Positions 1-7,994 are shown, numbered from the stretch's first letter. The stretch is 8,867 nucleotides of DNA from Nitrosomonas sp. (GCA_003514765.1 DOOY01000194.1:1-8867); one strand, 5' to 3'. The notes: generated by a model from the sequence alone, not told the origin. Made by a program: numbers and translations.

Positions 1-2
1 AT

Positions 3-98
3 TATATATTATTTTGTCCTGTTATTGTTAAGTTAGTGCGAAAAACTCTGGATAAACCGAGATGGTTGTTCGAAAAAAGAATGATCTGCAACAGATAG
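3..98 (+). other. Short open frame entering from left edge (possible gene 3' end)
   Basis: One frame is open from the window edge to a TAG at 96-98, giving about 31 residues that end in ...FEKRMICNR. It is moderately basic (KLVRKTLDKPRW) and resembles no family I recognise. It could be the C-terminus of a + strand gene that starts outside the window, or a chance open stretch, which is common at this length. No intrinsic terminator follows it; the only nearby hairpin is a 5-bp AACTT/AAGTT stem at 132-144 without a T-run. Confidence 0.15.
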
Positions 99-275
99 AC
101 TACTCTAATCATTTTCCCGGTTATTTTTGTAAACTTGAAAAGTTAGTTGCCTTTAGTGATAGAAATTTGGTTAAAAATACTTGTTTCGCATGGTGATTCT
201 TCCAGTTTTTTAATGGTAGCTTTAAAAATCCGCCTTGGGTTGCGAAATGATATGTGCCAAAACAGATTGAGTCAA
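99..275. other. Gene-free spacer downstream of creA
   Basis: I see no convincing gene in this spacer. It holds a 7-bp inverted repeat, TTTCGCA at 184-190 and TGCGAAA at 241-247, separated by 50 nt. Read on the - strand, the distal arm is followed after a few bases by a short T-run (complement of the A-run at about 173-177). This could mark the 3' end of the creA transcript, but the loop is far longer than in a normal intrinsic terminator, so the call is weak. Confidence 0.2.
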
Positions 276-797
276 TTAACGCCAAGGCATTATCGGGATG
301 GTTGAGATGCTGTTTTTTGGAGATCCTTCAATGATACGGTCGCTATAAGTTAAGTAAATCAGAACATTTCTTTTTGGATCATAAAAGCGGACGACTTGTA
401 ATGATTTGAAAAGCAACGATGTGCTTTTTTTAAAAACCTCTTCGCCGTCCGCATCACCATTTTTGACATCCTGAGGAAGTGTGATCGGACCAACTTGCCT
501 GCAGGCAATGGATGCGTCTGACGTGTCTTCAGCAATGCCAACCGCGCCACTTACACCACCGGTTTTTGCTCTGCTTAAATAACAGGTTGCTCCAGCGATA
601 TCAGGATCATCGAATGCTTCGATGACTATTTTGTCGTTAGCGCCAAGTAGTTTGAATTTGGTTGAGACGCTTCCAATTTTTTCAGCGCTTAGTGATGATG
701 AGAAGAAAATGAGTAAAATAACATTCGAAATAAACGCAATGTTAAAAAAGCTTTCTTTATTGAGGTTCGTCATTGTATTTATCATATTTTCTGCCAT
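276..797 (-). CDS. creA: CreA family secreted protein of unknown function
   Basis: The 173-residue product matches the CreA family along its whole mature length. Visible family blocks are [14 protein letters not shown] (39-52), [22 protein letters not shown] (60-81), [17 protein letters not shown] (89-105), [15 protein letters not shown] (129-143) and a C-terminus [11 protein letters not shown]...PIMPWR very like that of E. coli CreA (about 157 aa). The first 38 residues look like a Sec signal peptide, with a hydrophobic core at about 17-34 and a likely cut after SLSA (35-38). There is no lipobox, so a soluble periplasmic protein is expected. Two cysteines, in ATCY and IACR, are conserved in the family. 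ATG codons at 797, 785 and 773 are all possible starts and none has a clear Shine-Dalgarno; 773 gives the more usual signal-peptide length. The gene is divergent from rimP. The molecular function of CreA is not established. Confidence 0.93.
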   Translation of the reverse strand: MAENMINTMTNLNKESFFNIAFISNVILLIFFSSSLSAEKIGSVSTKFKLLGANDKIVIEAFDDPDIAGATCYLSRAKTGGVSGAVGIAEDTSDASIACRQVGPITLPQDVKNGDADGEEVFKKSTSLLFKSLQVVRFYDPKRNVLIYLTYSDRIIEGSPKNSISTIPIMPWR

Positions 798-835
798 ATA
801 CTATTTAGAATACCCTGTATCTTACGGTATATGAG

Positions 836-864
836 ATTATAAATCCCTGATGCTGATTAATCTA
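836..864 (-). promoter_or_regulatory. Candidate sigma70 promoter for creA
   Basis: On the - strand a perfect TATAAT (836-841) lies 17 nt from a poor -35 match, TAGATT (859-864, 3 of 6). Transcription would start near 829, about 30 nt before the first creA ATG. No extended -10 TG is present. The -10 is convincing and the -35 is weak. Confidence 0.35.
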
Positions 865-883
865 TAGAATTAATGTGATTGAA

Positions 884-899
884 GATAGAATGATAGAAT
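884..899. repeat. Tandem GATAGAAT duplication
   Basis: The 8-mer GATAGAAT occurs twice back to back (884-891 and 892-899), and a related TATAGAAT lies at 862-869. It sits in the divergent creA/rimP control region. It could be a repeated protein-binding site or simple AT-rich slippage; nothing here decides. Confidence 0.4.
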
Positions 900-917
900 A
901 CAGATATATCTTTGTTT

Positions 918-929
918 CCTGTTAACAGG
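918..929. promoter_or_regulatory. Perfect 12-bp palindrome, possible operator
   Basis: CCTGTTAACAGG is a perfect palindrome between the divergent creA and rimP promoters. It does not fit a LexA box, because the CTG and CAG half-sites are only 4 nt apart. It lies within the spacer of a weak second rimP-facing promoter candidate (TTGTTT 912-917, CATAAT 935-940), where a bound dimer could block RNA polymerase. An operator role is inference from position and symmetry only. Confidence 0.3.
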
Positions 930-972
930 TTTGCCATAATTATGTGAGCAGTATGTTTTTGGGTTGTATCAA

Positions 973-1001
973 TTGATTCTTGTTTGATTAGTAATTATAA
1001 A
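973..1001 (+). promoter_or_regulatory. Predicted sigma70 promoter of the rimP-nusA-infB operon
   Basis: TTGATT (973-978, 4 of 6) and TATAAA (996-1001, 5 of 6) are separated by an ideal 17 nt. The predicted start is near 1008, giving a leader of about 130 nt before rimP. A TGGCG-N7-CGCCA inverted repeat (1003-1019) spans the predicted start. This is the best rimP-facing promoter in the control region. Confidence 0.5.
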
Positions 1002-1002
1002 C

Positions 1003-1019
1003 TGGCGCTGAGTTCGCCA
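1003..1019. repeat. Inverted repeat TGGCG-N7-CGCCA at the predicted start site
   Basis: A 5-bp GC-rich inverted repeat (1003-1007 and 1015-1019) sits in otherwise very AT-rich DNA. It overlaps the predicted transcription start of the rimP operon. It could be an operator half-site pair or, if transcription starts slightly upstream, a 5' stem of the leader RNA. Confidence 0.3.
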
Positions 1020-1099
1020 AGGATATTCTCATTTAAACTTAATTTTAGATACATGTTCCATATTTTTTAAATATTTGATAAAATTGAAATCTAATTTTG

Positions 1100-1127
1100 A
1101 TGGGCTTTTTCAGCCCATTTTTTATTT
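1100..1127 (+). terminator. Intrinsic terminator in the rimP leader (possible attenuator)
   Basis: A perfect 7-bp stem, ATGGGCT (1100-1106) with AGCCCAT (1112-1118), has a TTTTC loop and is followed by a T-run (1118-1123, then A and TTT). This is a textbook rho-independent terminator on the + strand; the opposite strand has no T-run. It ends 14 nt before the rimP start codon and lies downstream of the predicted promoter, so operon transcription must read through it. No complementary anti-terminator arm is obvious upstream. It either attenuates the operon or ends a short leader or small RNA. Confidence 0.8.
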
Positions 1128-1132
1128 GTGTT

Positions 1133-1137
1133 GAGGA
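1133..1137 (+). promoter_or_regulatory. rimP Shine-Dalgarno, favouring the GTG start
   Basis: GAGGA lies 4 nt before GTG at 1142 but only 1 nt before the in-frame ATG at 1139. Spacing therefore favours the GTG. An in-frame ATG at 1097 is excluded because it lies inside or before the terminator hairpin and has no ribosome site. Confidence 0.6.
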
Positions 1138-1141
1138 TATG

Positions 1142-1567
1142 GTGCTTGAAGAATTGCTAGAACTGACTCTTGCAGGTATGGGGTATGAGTTGGTTGAGAT
1201 TGAGCAATTATCACGCGGTAAATTGATAAGAGTATTTGTTGATAAAGAGGGTGGTGTCACGATTGATGATTGCGTTACGATCAGTAATCATTTAAGTCGA
1301 TTATTGACCGCTGAAAACATCGATTATGGCCGGCTTGAGGTATCCTCGCCGGGATTAGACAGGCCTATAAAAAAAGAAAGCGACTTTCTCCGCTTTACCG
1401 GGGAAATGATTAAACTGAAACTGCGCGTCCCAATACAGGGGCAAAGAAATTTTGTGGGAGTTTTGCGGGAAGTAAATGATGGCATTTTAAAACTTGAAGT
1501 CGAAGGAAAATTGTTTGACCTTGATATGCGCAATATTGGAAAGGCTCGTTTGGTTCCAAAATTGTAG
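1142..1567 (+). CDS. rimP: Ribosome maturation factor RimP
   Basis: RimP binds the pre-30S subunit in the cytoplasm and helps late maturation of 16S rRNA and the 30S head. The 141-residue product has the usual family length. The N-terminal alpha/beta domain covers about 1-75 and includes GYELVEIE (14-21), the strand LIRVFVD (28-34) and the family signature VSSPGLDRP (67-75). The C-terminal Sm-like beta-barrel covers about 85-141. The start is GTG at 1142 or ATG at 1139; the GAGGA Shine-Dalgarno at 1133-1137 is better spaced for the GTG. It is the first gene of the operon and lies 26 nt before nusA, the order seen in most proteobacteria. Expression must pass the intrinsic terminator just upstream. 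Confidence 0.95.
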   Translation: MLEELLELTLAGMGYELVEIEQLSRGKLIRVFVDKEGGVTIDDCVTISNHLSRLLTAENIDYGRLEVSSPGLDRPIKKESDFLRFTGEMIKLKLRVPIQGQRNFVGVLREVNDGILKLEVEGKLFDLDMRNIGKARLVPKL

Positions 1568-1593
1568 GCAATTAAAAATTTGACTGGAGGACT

Positions 1594-3066
1594 ATGAGCC
1601 GCGAGATTTTATTGTTGGTTGATGCGTTGGCGCGTGAAAAATCTGTGGAAAAAGAAATTGTTTTTACTGCGTTAGAAATGGCATTATCTTCTGCAACAAA
1701 AAAAAGATTTCATGAAGATGTCGATACACGTGTTTCCATAGATAGAGAATCTGGAGACTATGAGTCCTTTCGCAAATGGTTGGTGGTGGAAGATGATGTC
1801 GTTGAAGAACCTTCTCGTCAAATTTCTTTAAGTGAAGCCAGAAAAATTAATCCTGACTTGCAATTAGAAGATTACTACGAACAACCATTAGAGCCGATTG
1901 AGTTTGGTCGTATCGGTGCCCAGGCTGCCAAGCAAGTTATTTTTCAAAAAATTCGAGATGCTGAACGCGAGCAAACGCTCAGTGATTTTCTCGAGCGCGG
2001 AGATTATCTAGTAACAGGTACGATAAAACGATTGGAGCGAGGCAACGCAATTGTTGAGTCGGGCAGGATAGAGGCTGAATTGCCGCGCGATCAAATGATC
2101 CCCAAGGAAAATTTGCGTGTGGGTGATCGCATTCGTGCCTATCTTTATAAAGTGGATCGTGCAACCAGAGGACCGCAATTAAAACTTTCGCGGATAACTC
2201 CAGATTTTTTAATGAAGTTGTTTGAGCTTGAGGTGCCAGAAATTGAAGAAGGGATTCTGGAAATTAAAGCGGCTGCAAGAGACCCCGGTTCACGGGCGAA
2301 GATTGCAGTAAAATCAAATGATCAGCGTGTTGATCCGATTGGAACATGCGTCGGAATGCGTGGTTCTCGGGTGCAATCGGTTATTAGTGAATTATCTGGG
2401 GAGCGTGTGGATATCATATTGTGGTCGGACGATCCGGCTACTTTTATCATCAATGCGCTCGCGCCGGCTGAGATCAGTAGTATCATGGTTGATGAAGAAG
2501 GTCACAATATGGATATTGTCGTTGACGATGAAAATTTAGCGCAAGCTATTGGTCGGGGTGGTCAAAATGTCCGATTAGCCTCTGAGTTGACCGGCTGGGA
2601 TCTCAATATTATGACTGTAGAAGAATCGGAAACTAGGCATGAACAGGAAGCAATCTTCATCAAACAGCTTTTTATGGATAAGTTGGATGTTGATGAAGAA
2701 ATTGCTGGAATTCTAGTTCAGGAGGGGTTTGCTACACTTGAAGAAGTTGCTTATGTTCCGTTAAGTGAGATGCTCGAAATTGAATCGCTGGATGAAGAAA
2801 CAATCAATGAGATACGTGAGCGTGCACGTAATGTGCTATTAACAGATGCTATCGCGAGTGAAGAAAGAGTTGAAAATGTTGCAGATGATTTGCTTTCGCT
2901 CGAAGGTATGGATATTGAGACCGTCCGTGTTTTGGCGGCACAAGGCATTACCAATCAGACCGACCTGGCTGATCTGGCGGCTGATGATCTTGTGGAAATG
3001 ACAGGGATGGATATTGATCGCGCAAATAAACTGATTATAAAGGCACGTGAGCCATGGTTTGTTTAA
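1594..3066 (+). CDS. nusA: Transcription termination/antitermination protein NusA
   Basis: NusA binds RNA polymerase and nascent RNA, promotes pausing and intrinsic termination, and takes part in rRNA antitermination. The 490-residue product is close to E. coli NusA (495). Domains in order are the N-terminal polymerase-binding domain (about 1-130), S1 (about 135-200), KH1 with GMRG (254-257), KH2 with GRGG (320-323), and two acidic helix-hairpin-helix repeats (about 360-415 and 430-490). The last two repeats are typical of proteobacterial NusA and absent from many Gram-positive ones. A good Shine-Dalgarno, GGAGG at 1586-1590, sits 3 nt before the ATG. The gene lies 26 nt after rimP. NusA is a candidate regulator of the leader terminator at 1100-1127, because the E. 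coli operon is autoregulated; that link is inference here. Confidence 0.98.
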   Translation: MSREILLLVDALAREKSVEKEIVFTALEMALSSATKKRFHEDVDTRVSIDRESGDYESFRKWLVVEDDVVEEPSRQISLSEARKINPDLQLEDYYEQPLEPIEFGRIGAQAAKQVIFQKIRDAEREQTLSDFLERGDYLVTGTIKRLERGNAIVESGRIEAELPRDQMIPKENLRVGDRIRAYLYKVDRATRGPQLKLSRITPDFLMKLFELEVPEIEEGILEIKAAARDPGSRAKIAVKSNDQRVDPIGTCVGMRGSRVQSVISELSGERVDIILWSDDPATFIINALAPAEISSIMVDEEGHNMDIVVDDENLAQAIGRGGQNVRLASELTGWDLNIMTVEESETRHEQEAIFIKQLFMDKLDVDEEIAGILVQEGFATLEEVAYVPLSEMLEIESLDEETINEIRERARNVLLTDAIASEERVENVADDLLSLEGMDIETVRVLAAQGITNQTDLADLAADDLVEMTGMDIDRANKLIIKAREPWFV

Positions 3067-3169
3067 ATCATTGAGCGATAATGGGCAAGATTTGAATTTT
3101 AAAAAATTCTATACTAAACAATTATTCTGTATTTGTTTAAGTTTGTTGAAGGGGTTTGAAAGGTTATAA
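3067..3169 (+). other. nusA-infB spacer
   Basis: This 103-nt spacer is the largest gap within the rimP-truB cluster. It holds an AT-only hairpin-like sequence, GAATTT-TAAA-AAATTC (3094-3109), which is too weak for a terminator. An isolated TATACT (3110-3115) has no supporting -35. The infB Shine-Dalgarno, GAAAGG at 3158-3163, lies 6 nt before the ATG. Confidence 0.5.
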
Positions 3170-5866
3170 ATGGCGCAAATGAGTGTGGAACAGTTTGCTA
3201 ATGAACTTGGTTTGTTGCCGACGGTATTGTTGGAACAACTCCAAGCGGCTGGTGTCAAGAAATTGTTGGCGGAAGATAATCTGACTGAGCAGGATAAGGC
3301 GCAGTTGCTGAGTTATTTGCGAAAAACACATGGCGCTAAAGAAACGAAAAATAAAGTAACCCTAACGCGTCGCCAAACTTCAGAAATACGCAAGGCCGAT
3401 AGTATGGGCAGAGCGCGCACTATTCAGGTTGAAGTGAGAAAAAGGCGTGTATTTACCAAGCCCACTCTTGAAGAGGGAGGGCAAGATAAATCAATCAAAA
3501 CCGAGACAAAAACATCTGTAACCGAACCTGTGATCGACGCGAAGCAATTGGCTTTACGGGAAGAAGAGGCAAAAAAACAATCAGAATTAATTGCACGTCA
3601 GGCAGCAGAAATTCAGCGTAAGAAGGTGCGCGGAAAAAATGAAGTGGAACAGGAAGAAGAAATTAAATCGGAGCCTGAAGCGTCAGCTGCTGAAACTGGA
3701 GAACAGAAGCTAGCTGACGAATTGCCCGTAGCTTCAGTTATTTCCGAGGAGCAGCCGGGTGAAGATACGCAAGTGGCGACTGAAAAAATTGGAACGGGCG
3801 AAAAACAAACCGAAAAAACATTGGCAATACAAGATGAAAAGTCGTCCGAAGACGCGAAACACAAACCGATATTAAAACAAGAAAAAAAAGGTGATAAAGC
3901 TGATAAGGCCGAAAAAACCGATAAGACTGAAAAGAAAAAGAAGCTGAGTAAACAGACGGGTTGGAAAGAAGAAGGAGCGCGTAAACGCGGTGTGAAGACA
4001 CACGGCGATGTGTCCGGTGGTCAAGGATGGCGTGTCCGCCGCGATAAACAGCATAAGGTATCTGCAGCTGATACGAAAAAGGAACATGGTTTTTCAGCGC
4101 CAACCGAGCCGGTCGTACGTGAAATTATGGTGCCAGAAACAATTTCAGTCGGTGCGCTTGCGCAAAAATTGTCAGTTAAAGCGGCTGATATTATTAAGGT
4201 TTTAATGAACATGGGTAGCATGGTAACGATCAATCAAATGCTGGACCAGGAAACGGCCATGATTGTGGTTGAAGAATTGGGACATGTTGCCAAGTATGCG
4301 GCGCTAGATAGTCCCGAAGCTTTTCTTGCTGATAGCGAATCGCTTATTGCTGAGGCGGAAATGGAACCGCGTGCGCCTGTCGTTACGGTAATGGGTCATG
4401 TAGATCATGGAAAAACATCCCTGTTGGATTATATTCGTCGTTCGCGTGTGGCGGGTGGTGAAGCAGGCGGCATTACACAGCATATTGGGGCTTATCATGT
4501 TGAGACAGAACATGGCATGATAACTTTTTTAGATACACCCGGTCACGAGGCTTTTACTGCTATGCGCGCGCGCGGTACCAAAATTACCGATATTGTTATT
4601 TTGGTGGTCGCTGCCGATGATGGTGTAATGCCTCAAACGATTGAAGCGATACACCATGCTAAAGCAGCCAAAATTCCGGTAATCGTTGCAGTCAATAAAA
4701 TTGATAAACCAGAAGCCAACGTTGAAAGAATTAAGCAGGAACTGGTTGCGCATGAAGTGGTGCCGGAAGACTGGGGTGGCGATACCATGTTTATCGAAGT
4801 TTCAGCTAAAACGGGCCAGGGCATTGATGCTTTACTGGAAGGTATTTTGCTGCAGGCAGAAGTATTGGAACTTAAGGCGCCTAAGAAAACATCTGCCAGG
4901 GGTGTTGTAATTGAATCCCGTTTGGATAAGGGACGTGGCCCGGTTGCGACCATTTTGGTTCAGTCAGGTACACTCAGACGAGGCGACGTGCTTTTGGCAG
5001 GTGCGGTTTTTGGTAAAGTACGTGCCATGAGTGATGAAAATGGAAAGCAAATAAAACAAGCAAGCACTTCTATTCCTGTTGAAATACATGGCCTGTCAGA
5101 GGTGCCCGATGCCGGTGAAGTGGTTACAGCGTTGGATGATGAGCGTAAGGCAAGAGAAATTGCGCTTTTCCGTCAAGGCAAATACCGGGACGTTAAGCTT
5201 GCCAAACTTCACGCAGCCAAGCTGGAAAATGTTTTTGATCAGCAAGAAGATGTCAAAGTGCTTTCTTTGATTATAAAAGCCGATGTACAGGGATCTTGCG
5301 AGGCGCTTGCGCATGCATTACAAAAACTTTCAACCGACGAAGTTAAAGTCAATATTATACATAGCGGTGTAGGTGCGATTATTGAGTCAGATATCAATTT
5401 GTCGCTGGCATCAAAAGCTGTGGTAATTGGTTTTAATGTGCGTGCAGATGCCGGTGCGCGTAAGTTGATAGCTTCAAGTGGTGTGGATGTGCGTTATTAC
5501 AATATTATTTATGAAGCTGTTGATGAAGTGAAAGCTGCCTTGTCAGGCATGATGGCACCCGAACGCAAGGATAATATTCAAGGACTCATTGATATTCGGG
5601 AAATCTATCGTATTCCGAAGGTTGGTGTGGTTGCCGGGTGCTATGTATTGGAGGGTATCGTAAAAAGAAATTCACTGATCAGAGTGTTGCGCGACGGTAA
5701 AGTTATCCATAGCTGTGAACTGGATTCTTTAAAACGGTTTAAAGATGATGTTAAGGAAGTAAGGGAGGGCTTTGAATGTGGCGTTTCGCTCAAAAACTAC
5801 AACGATCTACAAGTGGGCGATCAATTGGAAGCCTACGAAATTATTGAAACGGCACGTACGCTTTAA
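3170..5866 (+). CDS. infB: Translation initiation factor IF-2
   Basis: IF-2 is the GTPase that brings initiator fMet-tRNA to the 30S subunit and drives 50S joining. The 898-residue product matches the long proteobacterial form (E. coli about 890). It has an N-terminal IF2_N domain (about 1-52), then a long charged linker (about 100-300) with a [16 protein letters not shown] run (243-258). A second IF2_N domain lies at about 315-365. The GTPase domain has G1 GHVDHGKT (409-416), G2 GGITQHIG (433-440), G3 DTPGHE (455-460), G4 NKID (509-512) and G5 SAK (545-547). The beta-barrel and C-terminal fMet-tRNA-binding domains run to the end, and all nucleotide-binding motifs are intact. The ATG at 3170 is supported by GAAAGG 6 nt upstream. 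Internal starts for a shorter isoform are possible at ATG 3404 or GTG 3644 but unproven. Confidence 0.98.
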   Translation: MAQMSVEQFANELGLLPTVLLEQLQAAGVKKLLAEDNLTEQDKAQLLSYLRKTHGAKETKNKVTLTRRQTSEIRKADSMGRARTIQVEVRKRRVFTKPTLEEGGQDKSIKTETKTSVTEPVIDAKQLALREEEAKKQSELIARQAAEIQRKKVRGKNEVEQEEEIKSEPEASAAETGEQKLADELPVASVISEEQPGEDTQVATEKIGTGEKQTEKTLAIQDEKSSEDAKHKPILKQEKKGDKADKAEKTDKTEKKKKLSKQTGWKEEGARKRGVKTHGDVSGGQGWRVRRDKQHKVSAADTKKEHGFSAPTEPVVREIMVPETISVGALAQKLSVKAADIIKVLMNMGSMVTINQMLDQETAMIVVEELGHVAKYAALDSPEAFLADSESLIAEAEMEPRAPVVTVMGHVDHGKTSLLDYIRRSRVAGGEAGGITQHIGAYHVETEHGMITFLDTPGHEAFTAMRARGTKITDIVILVVAADDGVMPQTIEAIHHAKAAKIPVIVAVNKIDKPEANVERIKQELVAHEVVPEDWGGDTMFIEVSAKTGQGIDALLEGILLQAEVLELKAPKKTSARGVVIESRLDKGRGPVATILVQSGTLRRGDVLLAGAVFGKVRAMSDENGKQIKQASTSIPVEIHGLSEVPDAGEVVTALDDERKAREIALFRQGKYRDVKLAKLHAAKLENVFDQQEDVKVLSLIIKADVQGSCEALAHALQKLSTDEVKVNIIHSGVGAIIESDINLSLASKAVVIGFNVRADAGARKLIASSGVDVRYYNIIYEAVDEVKAALSGMMAPERKDNIQGLIDIREIYRIPKVGVVAGCYVLEGIVKRNSLIRVLRDGKVIHSCELDSLKRFKDDVKEVREGFECGVSLKNYNDLQVGDQLEAYEIIETARTL

Positions 5867-5897
5867 TTAAGTTTGCCCGCCGTAATGATTAATAATA

Positions 5898-6266
5898 ATG
5901 CCTAAAGACTTCTCCCGTTCTCTTCGTGTGGCCGATCAGATTCAACGTGAGCTCGCTGATTTGCTACGACATGAAATTAAAGATCCCCGGATCGATCATA
6001 TTACGATCACAGCAGTCGAAGTAACGCGTGACTATACATATGCTAAAGTTTTTTATACGACGTTAGGTGAGTCAGAAAAAATTCCTTTGATAGAAAAAGG
6101 TCTGGAAAAAGCAAATGGATTTCTTCGATCCAGTTTGTCCAAAAGAATACAATTACGCGTCGTTCCTCAATTGATTTTTGTCTATGATAAATCTGTTGAG
6201 CATGGCGCATATATGTCAAAGTTGATTGATGAAGCTGTTGCTCAAGAGAACAAAAACAAGACCTGA
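5898..6266 (+). CDS. rbfA: 30S ribosome-binding factor RbfA
   Basis: RbfA is a single KH-fold protein that binds the maturing 30S subunit near 16S rRNA helices 1, 44 and 45 and aids 5'-end processing and cold adaptation. The 122-residue product is slightly shorter than E. coli RbfA (133), mostly at the C-terminus. Family landmarks are RVADQIQRELADLLRHEIKDPR (10-31), VEVTRDYTYAKVFYTT (40-55) and LRVVPQLIFVYDKSVEHG (86-103). The start at MPKDFSR is fixed by similarity to the family N-terminus. It follows infB by 31 nt, and I see no Shine-Dalgarno in that gap, so translation may depend on coupling to infB or on the unstructured AT-rich start region. Confidence 0.96.
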   Translation: MPKDFSRSLRVADQIQRELADLLRHEIKDPRIDHITITAVEVTRDYTYAKVFYTTLGESEKIPLIEKGLEKANGFLRSSLSKRIQLRVVPQLIFVYDKSVEHGAYMSKLIDEAVAQENKNKT

Positions 6267-6342
6267 TTGATTGGTTAAAGTTTGAAGTCATGCCTGTTTT
6301 TTCAACTTAGAAACATTTTGAGAGTTCTTTACTTTCCACTTT

Positions 6343-7299
6343 ATGGCTAAGCGTAGCATCAGCGGTGTATTACTATTAGATAAGCCATACGGGATTACAT
6401 CTAATAAAGCACTTCAGAAAGTTAAGTACTTGTATGAATCAGCCAAGTCTGGGCATGCCGGTACATTAGACCCCCTGGCGACAGGTATGTTGCCAATTTG
6501 CATGGGGGAAGCCACTAAATTTTCTTCTATATTGCTAAACGCGAATAAGACTTATGAAGCTGCAATCAAGTTAGGTTACCAAAGTACAACAGGTGACGCA
6601 GAGGGAGTAATTGAAAAACTGACTGAGGTAGGTACTACTAAACTAAGCGTTCAATATTGTGAAACGGTTTTGCAACAATTTGTAGGGGAAACCATACAAA
6701 TACCGCCAATGTATAGTGCCTTAAAACATCGCGGCAAACCATTATATTTTTATGCACGTAACGGAGAGGTAATTGAGCGTCAACCACGTACAATTCGAAT
6801 TCATGAAATCAAAATTAAATCGTTACTTGGGAACGAACTGACCATAACAGTCCGTTGCGGAACTGGTACCTATATTCGTACGTTGGCTGAGGATATAGGA
6901 AGAGCATTGGGCTGCGGTGGCGCCTATCTGGTTAAATTATGCCGCAGTTCTCTGGGTTATTTTGATTTATTACAAGCAAAAACACTTGAAGAGCTTGAAG
7001 AGATGGACAGAGTTGATCGTGATTATTGTTTGCTGCCGATAGATAGCATCTTGCAGGATTTACCTTTCGTGACGCTTGATAAAAAAGAAACACACACTAT
7101 TTTGCAGGGGCGCGTTCTTTCGGAACAACCAATTCTAAATGATTGGGTAGCAAAAAATACACATGAAAAAAATGTGCGCTTGTATTACCAACAATTGTTT
7201 TTGGGGCTTGGTGAAGTCACGACAGAGCAAACCATAAAACCTAAACGTTTATTGTCTGAAACACATCTAATAAATCAAAATCGATTACAACTTAATTGA
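6343..7299 (+). CDS. truB: tRNA pseudouridine(55) synthase TruB
   Basis: TruB isomerises uridine 55 in the T-loop of tRNAs to pseudouridine and also acts as a tRNA folding chaperone. The 318-residue product matches E. coli TruB (314). The N-terminal block GVLLLDKPYGITSN (8-21) is followed by the catalytic motif GHAGTLDPLATGML (37-50) with catalytic Asp43. Other landmarks are KTYEAAIKLGYQSTTGDAEG (69-88), the CGTGTYIRTLAEDIG motif (172-186) and a C-terminal PUA-like domain with LFLGLGEV and KPKRLLS (about 245-305). It lies 76 nt after rbfA. No Shine-Dalgarno is seen at useful distance; a GAGAG at 6320-6324 is 18 nt away. In many proteobacteria rpsO and pnp follow truB, but here ccmA does. Confidence 0.97.
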   Translation: MAKRSISGVLLLDKPYGITSNKALQKVKYLYESAKSGHAGTLDPLATGMLPICMGEATKFSSILLNANKTYEAAIKLGYQSTTGDAEGVIEKLTEVGTTKLSVQYCETVLQQFVGETIQIPPMYSALKHRGKPLYFYARNGEVIERQPRTIRIHEIKIKSLLGNELTITVRCGTGTYIRTLAEDIGRALGCGGAYLVKLCRSSLGYFDLLQAKTLEELEEMDRVDRDYCLLPIDSILQDLPFVTLDKKETHTILQGRVLSEQPILNDWVAKNTHEKNVRLYYQQLFLGLGEVTTEQTIKPKRLLSETHLINQNRLQLN

Positions 7300-7323
7300 A
7301 TTTAGTTTGTTTAATAATGTGAT

Positions 7324-7352
7324 GTTACAGATCAGACTCAATGCGTTATAAT
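7324..7352 (+). promoter_or_regulatory. Predicted sigma70 promoter for ccmAB
   Basis: A perfect TATAAT (7347-7352) lies exactly 17 nt from GTTACA (7324-7329, 4 of 6). Transcription would start near 7359, leaving a leader of only about 20 nt. It sits in the 80-nt truB-ccmA gap and suggests that ccmAB is expressed separately from the translation cluster. I see no good intrinsic terminator after truB, so read-through from truB is also possible. Confidence 0.55.
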
Positions 7353-7379
7353 CCCCCGTTTAATTTCGCACAATGAATC

Positions 7380-7994
7380 ATGCTACATGGAATTAATCTG
7401 GCCTGCGTACGCGGTGATCGCAGACTTTTCAAGGAAGTGAATTTTACTTTAGAAGCGGGCGGATTAATGCAAGTGAACGGACCTAATGGGAGCGGCAAAA
7501 CAAGTTTGTTGCGGATACTGTGCGGTTTATCAAATCCTGACTTGGGTAAAATTACCTGGCAGGGAGAAACAGTGCGCGCTCTTGATGGTCAATATTATAG
7601 AGATTTGACTTATATCGGTCACCTGAATGGTACTAAAGACGACTTAACCGCGCTCGAAAATTTACGCATATCCAGCGCGCTGTCTGGCATGCAAATTACT
7701 GAAAAACAAGCCAGTGATGCACTCGATCATATGGGTTTAGGTGGCAGGGAGTTATTGCCGGCTAAAGTACTTTCACAAGGTCAACGAAGACGCGTTGCGC
7801 TTGCGCGTCTACTGGTTTGTAATACAACATTATGGATCTTGGATGAACCATTGGCAGCTTTAGATGTGGTGGCTGTAAAGCTAATTCGGAATTTACTGGA
7901 GCAGCATTTGCAACAAGGTGGAATGATCGTGATGACGACGCACCAAGCTATTGATATTGCTGCGGCCTCGACAATGCAATTGCAATTGGCATAA
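7380..7994 (+). CDS. ccmA: Haem exporter ATP-binding protein CcmA
   Basis: CcmA is the cytoplasmic ATPase of the CcmABCDE complex of System I cytochrome c maturation. ATP hydrolysis is used to release haem-charged CcmE from CcmC. The 204-residue product has the expected length, near E. coli CcmA at about 207. It shows Walker A GPNGSGKT (34-41), ABC signature LSQGQRRRVALAR (131-143), Walker B LWILDEP (151-157), a D-loop AALD (159-162) and the switch histidine in TTHQ (His188). WQGETV (60-65), YIGHLNG (78-84) and LTALENL (89-95) are typical of CcmA rather than other ABC ATPases. All catalytic motifs are intact. No Shine-Dalgarno precedes the ATG. It is 1 nt from ccmB, so the two are surely co-translated or coupled. 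Confidence 0.95.
   Translation: MLHGINLACVRGDRRLFKEVNFTLEAGGLMQVNGPNGSGKTSLLRILCGLSNPDLGKITWQGETVRALDGQYYRDLTYIGHLNGTKDDLTALENLRISSALSGMQITEKQASDALDHMGLGGRELLPAKVLSQGQRRRVALARLLVCNTTLWILDEPLAALDVVAVKLIRNLLEQHLQQGGMIVMTTHQAIDIAAASTMQLQLA

Noticed and set aside
622..834. 70-codon + strand frame over the creA 5' half and promoter
   Set aside because: It overlaps the clearly coding creA on the other strand and has no recognisable protein features.
841..1099. tRNA gene before rimP, as for metY in E. coli
   Set aside because: I see no cloverleaf, no T-loop consensus and no paired acceptor stem in this AT-rich stretch.
1097..1141. Extended rimP start at ATG 1097
   Set aside because: The extra codons run through the terminator hairpin and T-run, lack a ribosome site, and add residues not found in RimP proteins.
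3738..4103. 121-codon open frame antisense to infB
   Set aside because: It is the mirror of the Lys/Glu-rich IF-2 linker, giving a Phe/Ser/Leu-rich nonsense protein with no start signal.
6267..6342. Terminator between rbfA and truB
   Set aside because: Only an imperfect AAGTTTGAA/TTCAACTT pairing with a bulge is present, and no T-run follows it; the T-run at about 6295-6302 lies inside the loop and distal arm.
7373..7396. Seven-codon upstream frame overlapping the ccmA start
   Set aside because: It is very short, has no ribosome site, and is expected by chance; there is no evidence of a regulatory leader peptide.
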